A DNA stretch of 64,000 nucleotides from Chryseobacterium oryctis (GTDB lineage Bacteria > Bacteroidota > Bacteroidia > Flavobacteriales > Weeksellaceae): assembly GCF_025971925.1 (NCBI RefSeq), contig NZ_JAPDHV010000001.1, forward strand, positions 434,001 to 498,000, in the 5' to 3' direction. The notes beneath the pieces were generated by a model. The model was not told the origin of the DNA. It searched no databases and saw only the letters and a program-made list of their open reading frames with translations. Shown one piece after another: positions 45,231 to 54,557 of the stretch; the stretch's first letter is position 1; each line of letters starts with the position of its first letter. Position numbers and translations under genes: made by a program.

Positions 45231-46289
45231 TTATATCAAATTAACGACTCTTCCTTCTATTGAACTTTGTAATGCAGCTTCAATAATTTTCATGTTTCGA
45301 ACCACTTCTTCAGCAGGTGAAGGCAATGAATATCCAAAAACAATATGCTCATAAATATTTTGATAATAATGCATATAATTTCCAGCTTCACTTGATGTTT
45401 CCAATCTTACTGTTTCATTATTTTCATTTAAAAAATTTAGGATTCCGTCTGGCTGCTGCAAAGGTTGCATCCATTCTTCTCCATACTCAGGAACTACCCC
45501 TGCAACCAATTCATTTTCCTGATTATCCGTTCTTTCCTGCAAAAAACTCCCTCTACTTCCGTGAACAGCATAAGCATAATGAGCTTCTTTGGTAAAAACA
45601 GAAGATTTTAGTCTTACTCTTAAATCGTCCTTATAATAAAATAGGATTTCAAAATAATCATTAGCAAATTCACTTCCTTTCATAGAGAAAACATCTGCAA
45701 AAAGTTTTTCAGGAAAACCAAATAGCTGAACTGCCTGATCTACCAAATGCGAACCCAAATCGTGAAGAGATCCGGAACCAAACAAATCAGGATTTTCTTT
45801 ATGCAATTTTCCGCTTGGTTCTGTACGGAATCTGTCAAATCTAATTTCAACTTCTTTAATATTCCCTAATTTTTCTTCATTGATCATTTTCTGAACCTGA
45901 AGATAATCACGATCAAATCTTCTATTCTGATAAACACTCAAAAACAAACCTTTTTCTTTCGCTAACTGTACAAGCTCCTCTGCCTCAGAAACATTCACGG
46001 TAAAAGGTTTCTCAACAATAACATTTTTTCCTGCGTCTAACGACATTTTAACATATTCAAAATGAGTCTGAACCGGAGTATTCACAACAACCAATTCAAT
46101 ATCTGCATCTTGCAACATTTCTTCAACCGAACGGTAAATTTTTGCATCAGGATATTTTTCTTTTGAATCTTCTTTATTTCTTTCCACTACGGCAGACATA
46201 AAAAATCCGGGATGCTCTTTCAAAAACGGAGCATGAAAAACCTTTCCACTCATTCCAAAGGCACAAAGTCCAACTTTTACCAATTGCAT
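45231..46289 (-). CDS. Gfo/Idh/MocA family oxidoreductase
   Basis: 352 residues from the ATG at 46289 (MQLVKVGLCAFGMSGKVFHA). An upstream in-frame extension to 46388 would lie beyond the promoter box and is rejected. The N-terminal Rossmann fold binds NAD(P). VVNTPVQTHFEYVKMSLDAGKNVIVEKPFTVN carries the conserved EKP motif. LHDLGSHLVDQAVQLFG holds the catalytic-type Asp/His region of the C-terminal domain. The sugar or other substrate is not identifiable. Divergent from the siderophore receptor. Confidence 0.92.
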   Translation of the reverse strand: MQLVKVGLCAFGMSGKVFHAPFLKEHPGFFMSAVVERNKEDSKEKYPDAKIYRSVEEMLQDADIELVVVNTPVQTHFEYVKMSLDAGKNVIVEKPFTVNVSEAEELVQLAKEKGLFLSVYQNRRFDRDYLQVQKMINEEKLGNIKEVEIRFDRFRTEPSGKLHKENPDLFGSGSLHDLGSHLVDQAVQLFGFPEKLFADVFSMKGSEFANDYFEILFYYKDDLRVRLKSSVFTKEAHYAYAVHGSRGSFLQERTDNQENELVAGVVPEYGEEWMQPLQQPDGILNFLNENNETVRLETSSEAGNYMHYYQNIYEHIVFGYSLPSPAEEVVRNMKIIEAALQSSIEGRVVNLI

Positions 46290-46303
46290 AATCTTATTTT
46301 CAG

Positions 46304-46311
46304 CAAAGGTA
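46304..46311 (-). promoter_or_regulatory. -7 box of the Gfo/Idh/MocA gene
   Basis: TACCTTTG on the minus strand, 14 bases before the ATG at 46289. Confidence 0.55.
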
Positions 46312-46341
46312 TTTATTATATCTTTTTCAGCATCAAAAGAT

Positions 46342-46384
46342 ATGATAAATATCATTTTTTTATTTTTAATAAGTCTAAATAATA
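46342..46384. promoter_or_regulatory. Possible iron-regulator operator ahead of the siderophore receptor
   Basis: Two dyads lie between the divergent genes: ATGATA-AA-TATCAT (46342-46355) and an imperfect TATTTTTAATAAGTCTAAATAATA-like palindrome (46361-46384). Position and AT-rich form would suit a Fur-type site, but no consensus for this organism is known to me. Confidence 0.3.
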
Positions 46385-46397
46385 TCAAAGAATTACA

Positions 46398-46405
46398 TAC
46401 ATTTG
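46398..46405 (+). promoter_or_regulatory. -7 box of the siderophore receptor gene
   Basis: TACATTTG, exact TAnnTTTG, 36 bases before the ATG at 46442. Confidence 0.55.
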
Positions 46406-46441
46406 CACATTATTTTTAACTAGTATAAATAGAAAGTAAAG

Positions 46442-48751
46442 ATGAAAAAACAGCTAGTAACTCTTGGGCTATTATTTATAGCAACATCTATTTCCGCACA
46501 GAAGAAATTTCAACCTGAAACTGATACTATCAGAATTCAGACAATTGAAGATGTAAACCTTCACAAAACAGGAAATCCCAACAAAGCAAAACCATTATCT
46601 ATAAAATCAAACCTTACGGTAATGGAGACTCCTCAACCTATTTCTATTGTTACTCACGAAATTATTGAGCAACAACAGGCAAAACAATTGAGCGATGTAC
46701 TACAAAACGTAAACGGCGTATATATTACATCATCAAGAGGAAATTCTCAAGATAGTTTTGGTGGGCGCGGTTTTATTCTAGGAAATGATAATATTTTCAA
46801 AAATGGAGGAAGAATAAATAGTGGAGTCTTCCCTGAAGTAAGCGGGTTGGAAAGAGTGGAAGTTTTGAAGGGTGCAAATGCAATGCTTTACGGAAATACA
46901 GCTGCAGGAGGTGTTATTAATATGATTACAAAAAAACCGCGTTTCAATTTCGGAGGAAGTATCGGATTAAACGCTGGAAGCTGGAATTCTTACAAACCAA
47001 CTGTTGACATCTACGGACCTTTAACAAAAAATATTGCTTTCAGAGTAAACGGAGCTTATGAATATGCTGAAAGTTTCAGAGATGTAGTTAAATCTGAAAA
47101 ATATTATTTCAATCCTTCATTTTTATTTAATTTAGGTACTAAATCTCAATTAATTATTGAAGCTGATTATTTGAAAAACGATTTTACACCAGATTTTGGA
47201 ATTGGAGCTATAACAAATACCGATAATAGCTACAAAATGAACGATTTATTGTCAAGAAACTCTTTTTTAGGAACAGATTGGCAATATCAAAATGTTCAAC
47301 AAGCAGCTACAACGGCTACATTCAATCATCAAATTAATGAAAAGTGGACATTAAATACTGTTGCAACGTATCAAAATTATACAAAAGATTATTTTTCTAC
47401 GGAAAGGGTACAATGGGGATATGATAAAAATAATAAACTATTTTGGAACAGACCTCTAAACAGAACTTATAACGAAGTGAATTATACTTCTGTTCAGGTT
47501 AATTTAAATGGAGAATTCAATACAGGAAAAATCAATCACAAAATATTAATTGGTGGGGATGCCGATTACGGAGCTTCAGATTCGTACACTTATTACAACC
47601 CTGATAATAACAAAGCTTATGGTACAAGTTATTATTTTGGGACAAATGGTGCATCAGGTATTAATGGACAACCAGGAACATTATATCTTGACGATCCATC
47701 AACTTGGGCTTCCGGAAATATGCCCGGATCTGCAATATTAAGTAAAACAAGAATTAATACCAGAAGAGTTGGCTTCTTTGCTCAGGATTTCATTAGTTTA
47801 ACCAACAAATTTAAGGTTATTGCCGGTCTACGTTGGTCATATATAGAAAATATGCCAACAATAAAGACAGATTTCAAGGCAGCTAAAAACAATATAGTTG
47901 ATCCAAGTTCAACAATGACTAAAGGATTAACAAACAATACAGCAACATCAGACCAAGCCTTATCTCCAAAAGTAGGTGTCGTTTATATGCCAAATGATAA
48001 TTTATCTGTTTTTGCAACTTATACCAACTCGTTTGCTGCCAATACCGGTCTTGACGCATTCACTTTACAATCATTAAAACCATCATTAATAGATCAATAT
48101 GAAGTAGGTGCTAAGAAAAACTTTTGGAATAATGCTGTTGCTATCAATCTTTCGCTTTATCAGATTATCTACAGAGACTATTATCAAACTTATATAGATC
48201 CTGCAACTAATGCTGCTTCTACAGATCCTAGGAATTTAAAAGAATTTGTAGGTAAAATGAGAAGCCGTGGTGTAGAATTAGATATCACAGGTAATCCTAC
48301 ATCAAACCTTTCAATCATTGGAGGTATTTCTTATAACAATTCAGTATATTTAGATACTCCTGACAAAGTAGGCTATGTTGAAAATCAAAGATTAGTGAGA
48401 ACTCCTGCTACAACAGCAAACTTATCTGCATTCTATAAATTCACCAATACATTACCAGGGTTAAAAGTAGGAGCCGGTATTTACTACATCGGTGATAGAA
48501 TTGCAGGATGGAACGATACAAAAACCGGCAGCAATACAAGTTTAGCAGCAAGAAACGGAGTAAGCAGAATGTTTGAATTAAAAGATTACACAACAGTTTC
48601 ATTATCTATAGGATACGAATGGAACAAGTTCTCAATCCAAGGAAAAGTAGGTAACTTGTTCGATGTGGTTAATTATAATGTTCATGAGAATTATTCTGTA
48701 AACCCAATTACACCAAGAAATTACTACTTTACACTTACCTACAAGCTTTAA
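46442..48751 (+). CDS. TonB-dependent siderophore receptor
   Basis: 769 residues. Signal peptide MKKQLVTLGLLFIATSISAQ. The plug domain has METPQPISIVTHEIIEQQQ, DVLQNVNGVYITSSRGN, FGGRGF and the VEVLKGANAMLYGNTAAGGVINMITKKP block. The 22-strand barrel follows and ends in YYFTLTYKL. The family imports ferric siderophores across the outer membrane with TonB energy. The gene after it encodes a PepSY-like membrane protein, which fits an iron-uptake unit. No ligand can be assigned. Confidence 0.94.
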   Translation: MKKQLVTLGLLFIATSISAQKKFQPETDTIRIQTIEDVNLHKTGNPNKAKPLSIKSNLTVMETPQPISIVTHEIIEQQQAKQLSDVLQNVNGVYITSSRGNSQDSFGGRGFILGNDNIFKNGGRINSGVFPEVSGLERVEVLKGANAMLYGNTAAGGVINMITKKPRFNFGGSIGLNAGSWNSYKPTVDIYGPLTKNIAFRVNGAYEYAESFRDVVKSEKYYFNPSFLFNLGTKSQLIIEADYLKNDFTPDFGIGAITNTDNSYKMNDLLSRNSFLGTDWQYQNVQQAATTATFNHQINEKWTLNTVATYQNYTKDYFSTERVQWGYDKNNKLFWNRPLNRTYNEVNYTSVQVNLNGEFNTGKINHKILIGGDADYGASDSYTYYNPDNNKAYGTSYYFGTNGASGINGQPGTLYLDDPSTWASGNMPGSAILSKTRINTRRVGFFAQDFISLTNKFKVIAGLRWSYIENMPTIKTDFKAAKNNIVDPSSTMTKGLTNNTATSDQALSPKVGVVYMPNDNLSVFATYTNSFAANTGLDAFTLQSLKPSLIDQYEVGAKKNFWNNAVAINLSLYQIIYRDYYQTYIDPATNAASTDPRNLKEFVGKMRSRGVELDITGNPTSNLSIIGGISYNNSVYLDTPDKVGYVENQRLVRTPATTANLSAFYKFTNTLPGLKVGAGIYYIGDRIAGWNDTKTGSNTSLAARNGVSRMFELKDYTTVSLSIGYEWNKFSIQGKVGNLFDVVNYNVHENYSVNPITPRNYYFTLTYKL

Positions 48752-48848
48752 AATTTAAATAAATATTAATTTCTCTATAAAAACTAAAGTGAAAATTGCA
48801 ATTTTGCAGTTTTCACTTTTATAATTTAAAAACAAAAACTATTTATAT

Positions 48849-49364
48849 ATGGATAAGATTAAAGACACAAAAACTTTCATGAGAATTACACATCGCTATT
48901 TAGGGTATTTCCTTGCTGGAATTATGGCTATTTATGCAGTTAGCGGAATATTGCTTGTTTATAGAGATACCGATTTTCTTAAAAAGGAAAAAAAATACGA
49001 GAAAATAATAGACAAAAATTTATCTGAAAAAGAATTAGGTAAAGAATTAAAAATCAAAAATTTCGAAGTTACCAAAACAGAAGGCTCTATTCTGAAATTC
49101 AAACAAGGAACTTATGATTCTTCAACAGGAGAAGCAAAATATATGAAAAAAGAGCTTCCTTTTGTTCTCGACAAAATGACAAAACTTCACAAATCACAAT
49201 CTAAAGATACTTTGTCACCACTTAATGTATTCTTTGGAATTTCACTATTCTTCTTCGTTATATCTAGCTTCTGGATGTTCAAACCAAAAACAAAGATATT
49301 TAAAAGAGGAATAGCGTTTACCGTTGCTGGAATTATCGTTTCAATAATTTTATTGCTTATTTAA
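48849..49364 (+). CDS. PepSY-like inner-membrane protein
   Basis: 171 residues. Three hydrophobic helices: ITHRYLGYFLAGIMAIYAVSGILLVY (15-40), LNVFFGISLFFFVISSFWMF (125-144) and the C-terminus. The conserved helix 'THRYLGYFLAGIMAIYAVSG' and the HK-containing loop resemble PepSY-associated membrane proteins, which often act in siderophore reduction. It sits 97 bases after the siderophore receptor, with a promoter-like ATTTTGCAG between. An iron-related role is inferred from the neighbour. Confidence 0.78.
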   Translation: MDKIKDTKTFMRITHRYLGYFLAGIMAIYAVSGILLVYRDTDFLKKEKKYEKIIDKNLSEKELGKELKIKNFEVTKTEGSILKFKQGTYDSSTGEAKYMKKELPFVLDKMTKLHKSQSKDTLSPLNVFFGISLFFFVISSFWMFKPKTKIFKRGIAFTVAGIIVSIILLLI

Positions 49365-49525
49365 AATTATCAAATCAATAATTAAACCCTTCAAATTAAT
49401 ACAATTTAACAAAATTTACCTTAACATTATTTTAACAAATTTTTCAAAAAATTGAGCATTCTGGCACATTTCTTGAATTTCACAAATTTTAGAATAATAA
49501 ACATTAATTATTAAATTTATAAATT

Positions 49526-50116
49526 ATGAAAAAACTAATTCTAGCAGGAATATTGGCAGTAGCTGGTCTTACTACTACTGTGAGTGCTCAAATTCAGAAA
49601 GGTAATTGGATGGTAGGTGGTAACTTACTAGGTGCCGAATTCGGGTTAAACAAAGGAAGTGGTTACAATTTTGCAATTCAACCAAAAGGTGCTTACTTTA
49701 TCGAAGACAATGTAGCAGTTGGTGGTTATGTAGACTTAGGATTTAAAGGTGCTAAAGATGCTCCGACTACTTTTACATATAACGTAGGAGCATTAGGACG
49801 TTATTATCTTTCTCCAGGTGAGAAAGGAGTTAACAATCTATTAAATCACGGTAGATGGTTCTTCGAAGCTAACGTAGGTGTTGGAGGAATGTCAATCTCT
49901 AAAGGAGGTTCTTCTTCTAATGGTCTTAACTTCGGTTTCGGACCTGGTTATTCTTACTTCATCACTCCAAACATTGGATTGGAAGGTTTAGTAAAATATG
50001 ATGCAAACGCTGGTTTCGGAAATGGTGGATATACAAACAAAATTACTTTTGGTCTTGGTTTCCAAATCTATCTTCCAACTTCAAAAGCTAAGCAAATCAT
50101 TAATGATGTAAAATAA
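49526..50116 (+). CDS. Small outer-membrane beta-barrel protein
   Basis: 196 residues. Signal peptide MKKLILAGILAVAGLTTTVSAQ. The mature chain has about eight amphipathic strands (GNWMVGGNLLGAEFGL, YFIEDNVAVGGYVDLGF, RWFFEANVGVGG, GFGPGYSYFITPNIGLEGLV, KITFGLGFQIYL), typical of the OmpW/OmpA-like small barrels. It uses more favoured codons (ggt, gct) than its neighbours, which suggests high expression. It ends at a very strong terminator. Confidence 0.87.
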   Translation: MKKLILAGILAVAGLTTTVSAQIQKGNWMVGGNLLGAEFGLNKGSGYNFAIQPKGAYFIEDNVAVGGYVDLGFKGAKDAPTTFTYNVGALGRYYLSPGEKGVNNLLNHGRWFFEANVGVGGMSISKGGSSSNGLNFGFGPGYSYFITPNIGLEGLVKYDANAGFGNGGYTNKITFGLGFQIYLPTSKAKQIINDVK

Positions 50117-50143
50117 TCTTTAATCATTAAGATTGAATAAAAT

Positions 50144-50178
50144 GAAATCGCCTCGGAATAAATTCCGAGGCGATTTTC
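50144..50178. terminator. Strong bidirectional terminator
   Basis: A near-perfect 16-bp stem (50144-50159 with 50162-50177) containing ATCGCCTCGG/CCGAGGCGAT, between convergent genes. Confidence 0.92.
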
Positions 50179-50225
50179 TTACAAATTAAAACTAAACTAT
50201 AAAAAATCAAAAAAATTTATGTGAA

Positions 50226-50861
50226 CTATGTGTTTGGCTGTGGTGTATATCTCAAATAAGACTTAATTTCCGTAACTCCTTTTGGGAATATTTTTCTCGC
50301 TTCTTCAGTTGAAACCGTTGGCGGAACTATAACATCATCACCATTCTTCCAGTTTACAGGTGTTGCAATTTTATGAGAATCTACAAGTTGTAAAGAATCT
50401 AGAACCCTTATAATTTCATTAAAGTTTCTTCCTGTAGATGCAGGATAGGTAATAATCAGTCTTACTTTTTTATCAGGATCAATGATTAAAAGTGAACGAA
50501 CAGTTAGCGTAGTAGAAGCATTAGGATGAATAAAATCGTACAATTCTGAAACTTTTCTATCTTTATCTGCTATTATAGGAAACTGCACTTCTGTATTTTG
50601 AGTTTCATTAATATCTTTAATCCAATTCTGATGATCCTCTACTCCATCTACACTTAAAGCGATTACTTTTGTTCCTCTACTTTCAAATTCAGATTTTAAT
50701 TTTGACGTAAAACCCAATTCCGTTGTACAAACCGGGGTATAATCTGCCGGATGTGAAAATAAGATTCCCCAAGAATCACCTAAATAGTTATAAAAATCTA
50801 TATGACCTAAAGATGATTCTGCCTGAAAATTTGGTGCTGTATCTCCTAGTTTGATTGACAT
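50226..50861 (-). CDS. 1-Cys peroxiredoxin (Prx6 type)
   Basis: 211 residues. The peroxidatic Cys is in LFSHPADYTPVCTTELG near residue 45. The long C-terminal part (PANWKNGDDVIVPPTVSTEE-like block, here with TPVNWKNGDDVIVPP) and the absence of a second C-terminal Cys place it in the Prx6 group. It reduces peroxides in the cytoplasm. It has its own -7 box and is divergent from mscS. Confidence 0.93.
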   Translation of the reverse strand: MSIKLGDTAPNFQAESSLGHIDFYNYLGDSWGILFSHPADYTPVCTTELGFTSKLKSEFESRGTKVIALSVDGVEDHQNWIKDINETQNTEVQFPIIADKDRKVSELYDFIHPNASTTLTVRSLLIIDPDKKVRLIITYPASTGRNFNEIIRVLDSLQLVDSHKIATPVNWKNGDDVIVPPTVSTEEARKIFPKGVTEIKSYLRYTPQPNT

Positions 50862-50884
50862 AATATTTTGTTTTTATTAGTCTA

Positions 50885-50892
50885 CAAATTTA
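50885..50892 (-). promoter_or_regulatory. -7 box of the peroxiredoxin gene
   Basis: TAAATTTG on the minus strand, 23 bases before the ATG at 50861. Confidence 0.55.
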
Positions 50893-50961
50893 GTAGACTT
50901 TTTTAGAAATAACAAAACTTTTCTTTGAAAATTTATATCTTTACTTAAAAATAATCTATTC

Positions 50962-51846
50962 ATGAACAAAGAGGGTTTAAGTTACTTCGAAGTTGTATAT
51001 AATGTATTAGAAAGTTGGTATTTAAAATTTGCCGAACTTACACCAAAATTAATAGTGGGAATTCTAGTTTTCACTTTTTTTCTTTTAACAAGTAAATATC
51101 TGAGTCAAGTTTCGGTAAAGCTATTTCATAAGTTTTTCCCGAAAAGTAAAAAAGAAAGTTCTTTAGTTACTTTAATTGGTGTTTTCCGATTCCTAATCAT
51201 GCTGATGGGAACTTTCATTACCCTAGAAATAATGGGATTCAGTGGCTTTCTCTGGAAATTTATCGGAAGTTTGGGAGTTGCAGGGGTAATTGCAGGGGTT
51301 GCATTAAAAGATTTGGTTTCAAGTATATTCTCAGGAATGCTTATCGGGATTGATAAAGCCTTTAAAATTGGAGATTACATTTCAATAGGAAATAATTCAG
51401 GAACCGTACAGGAAATAGGATTTTTAACTACAAAAATTATTACTGATGACGGAAGAAAGGTTTATATTCCCAATCAGGTAATTTTTAATGCTCCGTTTTC
51501 CAATGTCACCGCTTCACCTCAACGAAGAATAATTCTAAATTTTGAAATTCCGGCAGATGAAGATGTAAGCAAAGCTCAAAAAGGAATGATGGAAGTTATT
51601 AAAGGTATGGATAATGTTGACAGAACAGATGCCGTTGAAGTTATTTTCACAGATTTGAAACAAGGAGTTTTCAACCTTCAGGCAAGATTTTGGATGAAAG
51701 TGGGAGCAAACATCGTTCATGTAAAAAGTGAAGCGTATTTAAAAATAAAAATGCGATTAGACACAGACGGAATACAATTAGTAACCCCTACAAGTATCAG
51801 CATAACAAGTGAGGATACCAACTCAGTAGAAAATTCAGATAAATAG
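50962..51846 (+). CDS. Mechanosensitive ion channel, MscS family
   Basis: 294 residues. Three membrane helices: about 22-42, 66-85, and the pore helix with GVAGVIAGVALKDLVSSIFSG. The beta domain starts with FKIGDYISIGNNSGTVQEIGFLTTKI and DGRKVYIPNQVIFNAPFSN, both standard MscS motifs. It releases solutes on osmotic downshift. The C-terminal ~20 residues are Ser/Asp-rich and probably disordered. A TATCTTTA box (one mismatch) lies 18 bases before the ATG. Confidence 0.93.
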   Translation: MNKEGLSYFEVVYNVLESWYLKFAELTPKLIVGILVFTFFLLTSKYLSQVSVKLFHKFFPKSKKESSLVTLIGVFRFLIMLMGTFITLEIMGFSGFLWKFIGSLGVAGVIAGVALKDLVSSIFSGMLIGIDKAFKIGDYISIGNNSGTVQEIGFLTTKIITDDGRKVYIPNQVIFNAPFSNVTASPQRRIILNFEIPADEDVSKAQKGMMEVIKGMDNVDRTDAVEVIFTDLKQGVFNLQARFWMKVGANIVHVKSEAYLKIKMRLDTDGIQLVTPTSISITSEDTNSVENSDK

Positions 51847-51851
51847 AAAAT

Positions 51852-51880
51852 AAAAAGACCGCTTTTCAGCGGTCTTTTTT
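51852..51880. terminator. Bidirectional terminator between mscS and sucC
   Basis: Stem AAAAAGACCGC/GCGGTCTTTTT (51852-51862 with 51869-51879) with a 6-base loop. Confidence 0.92.
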
Positions 51881-51903
51881 ATGAATTTAGTTTAAACTTA
51901 TAA

Positions 51904-53094
51904 TTAAGCTAAAACTTCTTTTACTTTGTTTGCAGCTTCTTCTAAAGTAATTGCAGAGTGAACAGGAAGACCAGACTCGTCAATTAATTTTTTAGCTTCT
52001 ACAGCATTCGTTCCTTGTAACCTTACGATCAATGGAACAGGAAGGCTACCCATAGCTTTATAAGCATCTACAACACCTTGAGCAACTCTGTCACATCTTA
52101 CAATACCTCCGAAGATATTAATCAAAATAGCTTTTACGTTTGGATCTCTCAAGATAATTCCGAAAGCTGTTTGTACTCTTTGCGCATCAGCAGTACCACC
52201 TACGTCTAGGAAGTTTGCAGGGTTACCACCAGATAATTTGATGATATCCATTGTTGCCATTGCAAGACCAGCTCCGTTTACCATACATGCAACGTTTCCG
52301 TCAAGTTTTACGAAGTTAAGACCAGCTTCACCAGCTTCAACATCCATCGGATCTTCTTCTCTCTTATCTCTTAGCTCAGCTAAATCTTTGTGACGGAATA
52401 ATGAGTTATCATCCAAAGTTACTTTAGCATCAACAGCGATAATTTTGTTATCAGAAGTTTTCAATACAGGGTTGATTTCGAATAAAGAAGCATCAATTCC
52501 TGTATAAGCATTATATAAAGACGTAATGAATTTTGTAAATTCTTTGAAAGCATTACCTTCAAGACCTAAGTTGAAAGCAATTTTTCTAGCCTGGAAACCT
52601 TGAAGACCTAAAGCAGGATCAATGATTTCTTTGTGAATTAAATGAGGTGTTACTTCAGCAACATGCTCAATATCCATACCACCTTCAGTAGAATATACAA
52701 CTGTATTCTTACCTTCAGCTCTGTCTAAAAGAATAGAAACATAAAATTCTTTAGTTTCAGACTCACCCGGATAATATACATCCTCTGCAACCAAAACAGA
52801 ATTTACTTTTTTACCTTCAGCAGAAGTTTGTGGAGTTACCAACTGCATTCCGATGATGTTTTGTGCATTTTCTTTAAGTTTATCCATATTCGGAGAAAAC
52901 TTTACACCACCACCTTTACCACGACCACCTGCGTGAATTTGTGCTTTTACAACCCATCCCTGAGCTCCTGTTTCAGCAGTTAGTTTTTCAGCAGCAGCTA
53001 CAGCTTCGTCTACGTTATTCGCAACAAAACCACGTTGGATAGCTACTCCATACTTTGATAAAATCTCTTTTGATTGATACTCGTGAAGATTCAT
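51904..53094 (-). CDS. sucC: Succinate-CoA ligase, beta subunit
   Basis: TCA-cycle enzyme that makes ATP or GTP from succinyl-CoA. 396 residues. Starts MNLHEYQSKEILSKYGV, then the ATP-grasp part with VVKAQIHAGGRGKGGGVK, and the C-terminal CoA-ligase part with NFLDVGGTADAQRV and ILINIFGGIVRCD. The alpha subunit (sucD) is not in the window, so the subunits are encoded apart. Codons are strongly biased, as in highly expressed genes. Confidence 0.96.
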   Translation of the reverse strand: MNLHEYQSKEILSKYGVAIQRGFVANNVDEAVAAAEKLTAETGAQGWVVKAQIHAGGRGKGGGVKFSPNMDKLKENAQNIIGMQLVTPQTSAEGKKVNSVLVAEDVYYPGESETKEFYVSILLDRAEGKNTVVYSTEGGMDIEHVAEVTPHLIHKEIIDPALGLQGFQARKIAFNLGLEGNAFKEFTKFITSLYNAYTGIDASLFEINPVLKTSDNKIIAVDAKVTLDDNSLFRHKDLAELRDKREEDPMDVEAGEAGLNFVKLDGNVACMVNGAGLAMATMDIIKLSGGNPANFLDVGGTADAQRVQTAFGIILRDPNVKAILINIFGGIVRCDRVAQGVVDAYKAMGSLPVPLIVRLQGTNAVEAKKLIDESGLPVHSAITLEEAANKVKEVLA

Positions 53095-53132
53095 ATTATT
53101 TTTATTATTTTATTTTAAAATTTAAAGGTTGA

Positions 53133-53140
53133 CAAATTTA
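53133..53140 (-). promoter_or_regulatory. -7 box of sucC
   Basis: TAAATTTG on the minus strand, 38 bases before the ATG at 53094. Confidence 0.5.
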
Positions 53141-53226
53141 CTAAAAAGACACGGAAGTTCAAGATTCTTAATTCAAAAATTAAGGTTTAATGAACTTGAT
53201 TTTTAACATATCATTCAAAGTTTTAT

Positions 53227-54504
53227 TTATTCTTCAGATAATTTTTCAGATTGAGAGCCAATAAACGGAATCTTTGGAGCTAAAAAATATCCGGTGAGAC
53301 TCGCAAAAAGTATCGGAACGAAATAAGTAAAACCTGTTAAAGTTCCCAAAATAATGGTTGTACTCATTGGTGTTCTCGTTACACAGGCATTAATTGCAGC
53401 CATGCAACTTACAATAGCCAATGTTGTATCAACAGTTGGAAACAAATTATGGATAATTAAGCCTAAAGTCGTCCCCACAAAGAAAAGAGGAATAATAAAG
53501 CCCCCTCTCCATCCTGAGGTTACAGTAATAGCTATTGCTAATATTTTGAAGATTAAAATAATGATCAAAAAATTTAATGTAAACTTACCTCCAATAAGCT
53601 GATTTATTTCATTATGTCCAAAATATCTTGTAATAGGTAAATAAAAAGCGATAGTTCCTAAAATGATTCCACCAACTAAGGTTTTAATATAAATTGGAAG
53701 TTTTCTATATTCAAAAATCTTTTTGAAGAACTTAACAACAAAAATGAAAATCCATCCGAATAAAGTTCCGACAATCCCAAAAGCCACCGCATATGCAAAA
53801 TCATATACCCCTGTATAATGATAATCTTTCAATTCCCAAGCAGAACCTATCCCTAAATGGATAATCAGAGCAAACATCAGATAGCTAAAGCAGCTTGCCA
53901 CCAAAGCCGGTATGATAGCTTTGTAATATTCAACAGCATGTTTATGATGTAAAATTTCCAAAGAAAATAAGCTTCCACCAAGTGGAGCTCCGAATAATGC
54001 TGTAAAACCGGAAGCCATACCAGCAATACTCAATGACCTTAGTTCTTCGCCTTTCAATCTAAAAAGTTTTCCCAGATAAGTTCCTGTAGAACCAGTCACC
54101 TGAACCAAAGGAGCTTCTGGCCCTAAACTTCCTCCCGATGCTACACAAAAAAGTGAAGACAATATCATCGAAGGATTATTTTTGGGGTCTAATTTGCCTT
54201 TATTGAAACGGATATTATTAACTATTAAATGAATCTCACCCGGATCTCCAATAAAATGTATGACCAATCCCGCTAAAAGACCACAAATAGCCATTGTAGG
54301 AATTACCATCCAACCATGGAATCCAGATAAAAACTCAGTAAAATGTTCAAGAACAATCCAATAAAGACCAGCTATTATTCCACCAATCAAACCGGTAATT
54401 GCCCACATAAAAAAAGTACGACTGAACACAAACGGATTAAATTTGATAGGCTGATCCAAAAGATTGAACGTCCTAATAATCCGCCGTCTTCTATTAATTT
54501 TCAT
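53227..54504 (-). CDS. ClC-family chloride channel/transporter homologue
   Basis: 425 residues and about ten membrane helices without a C-terminal CBS pair. ASGGSLGPEAPLVQVTG stands where typical ClC antiporters have the GREGP gating-glutamate motif, so the gating Glu is not at the usual place. The Ser motif GSGIPE is replaced by GDPGE. The late GWRGGFIIPLFFVGTTLG motif is conserved. It is a divergent ClC relative, closer in these motifs to the YfeO-like branch. Ion and direction are unknown. Confidence 0.88.
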   Translation of the reverse strand: MKINRRRRIIRTFNLLDQPIKFNPFVFSRTFFMWAITGLIGGIIAGLYWIVLEHFTEFLSGFHGWMVIPTMAICGLLAGLVIHFIGDPGEIHLIVNNIRFNKGKLDPKNNPSMILSSLFCVASGGSLGPEAPLVQVTGSTGTYLGKLFRLKGEELRSLSIAGMASGFTALFGAPLGGSLFSLEILHHKHAVEYYKAIIPALVASCFSYLMFALIIHLGIGSAWELKDYHYTGVYDFAYAVAFGIVGTLFGWIFIFVVKFFKKIFEYRKLPIYIKTLVGGIILGTIAFYLPITRYFGHNEINQLIGGKFTLNFLIIILIFKILAIAITVTSGWRGGFIIPLFFVGTTLGLIIHNLFPTVDTTLAIVSCMAAINACVTRTPMSTTIILGTLTGFTYFVPILFASLTGYFLAPKIPFIGSQSEKLSEE

Positions 54505-54557
54505 TTTTATCCATTACTTCTTACCTATTTTTATAACAAATATTTTTTCGTTCAATC

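Noticed and set aside
46290..46388. 33-codon extension of the Gfo/Idh/MocA protein
   Set aside because: It lies upstream of an exact -7 box on the same strand and has no Rossmann-fold character.
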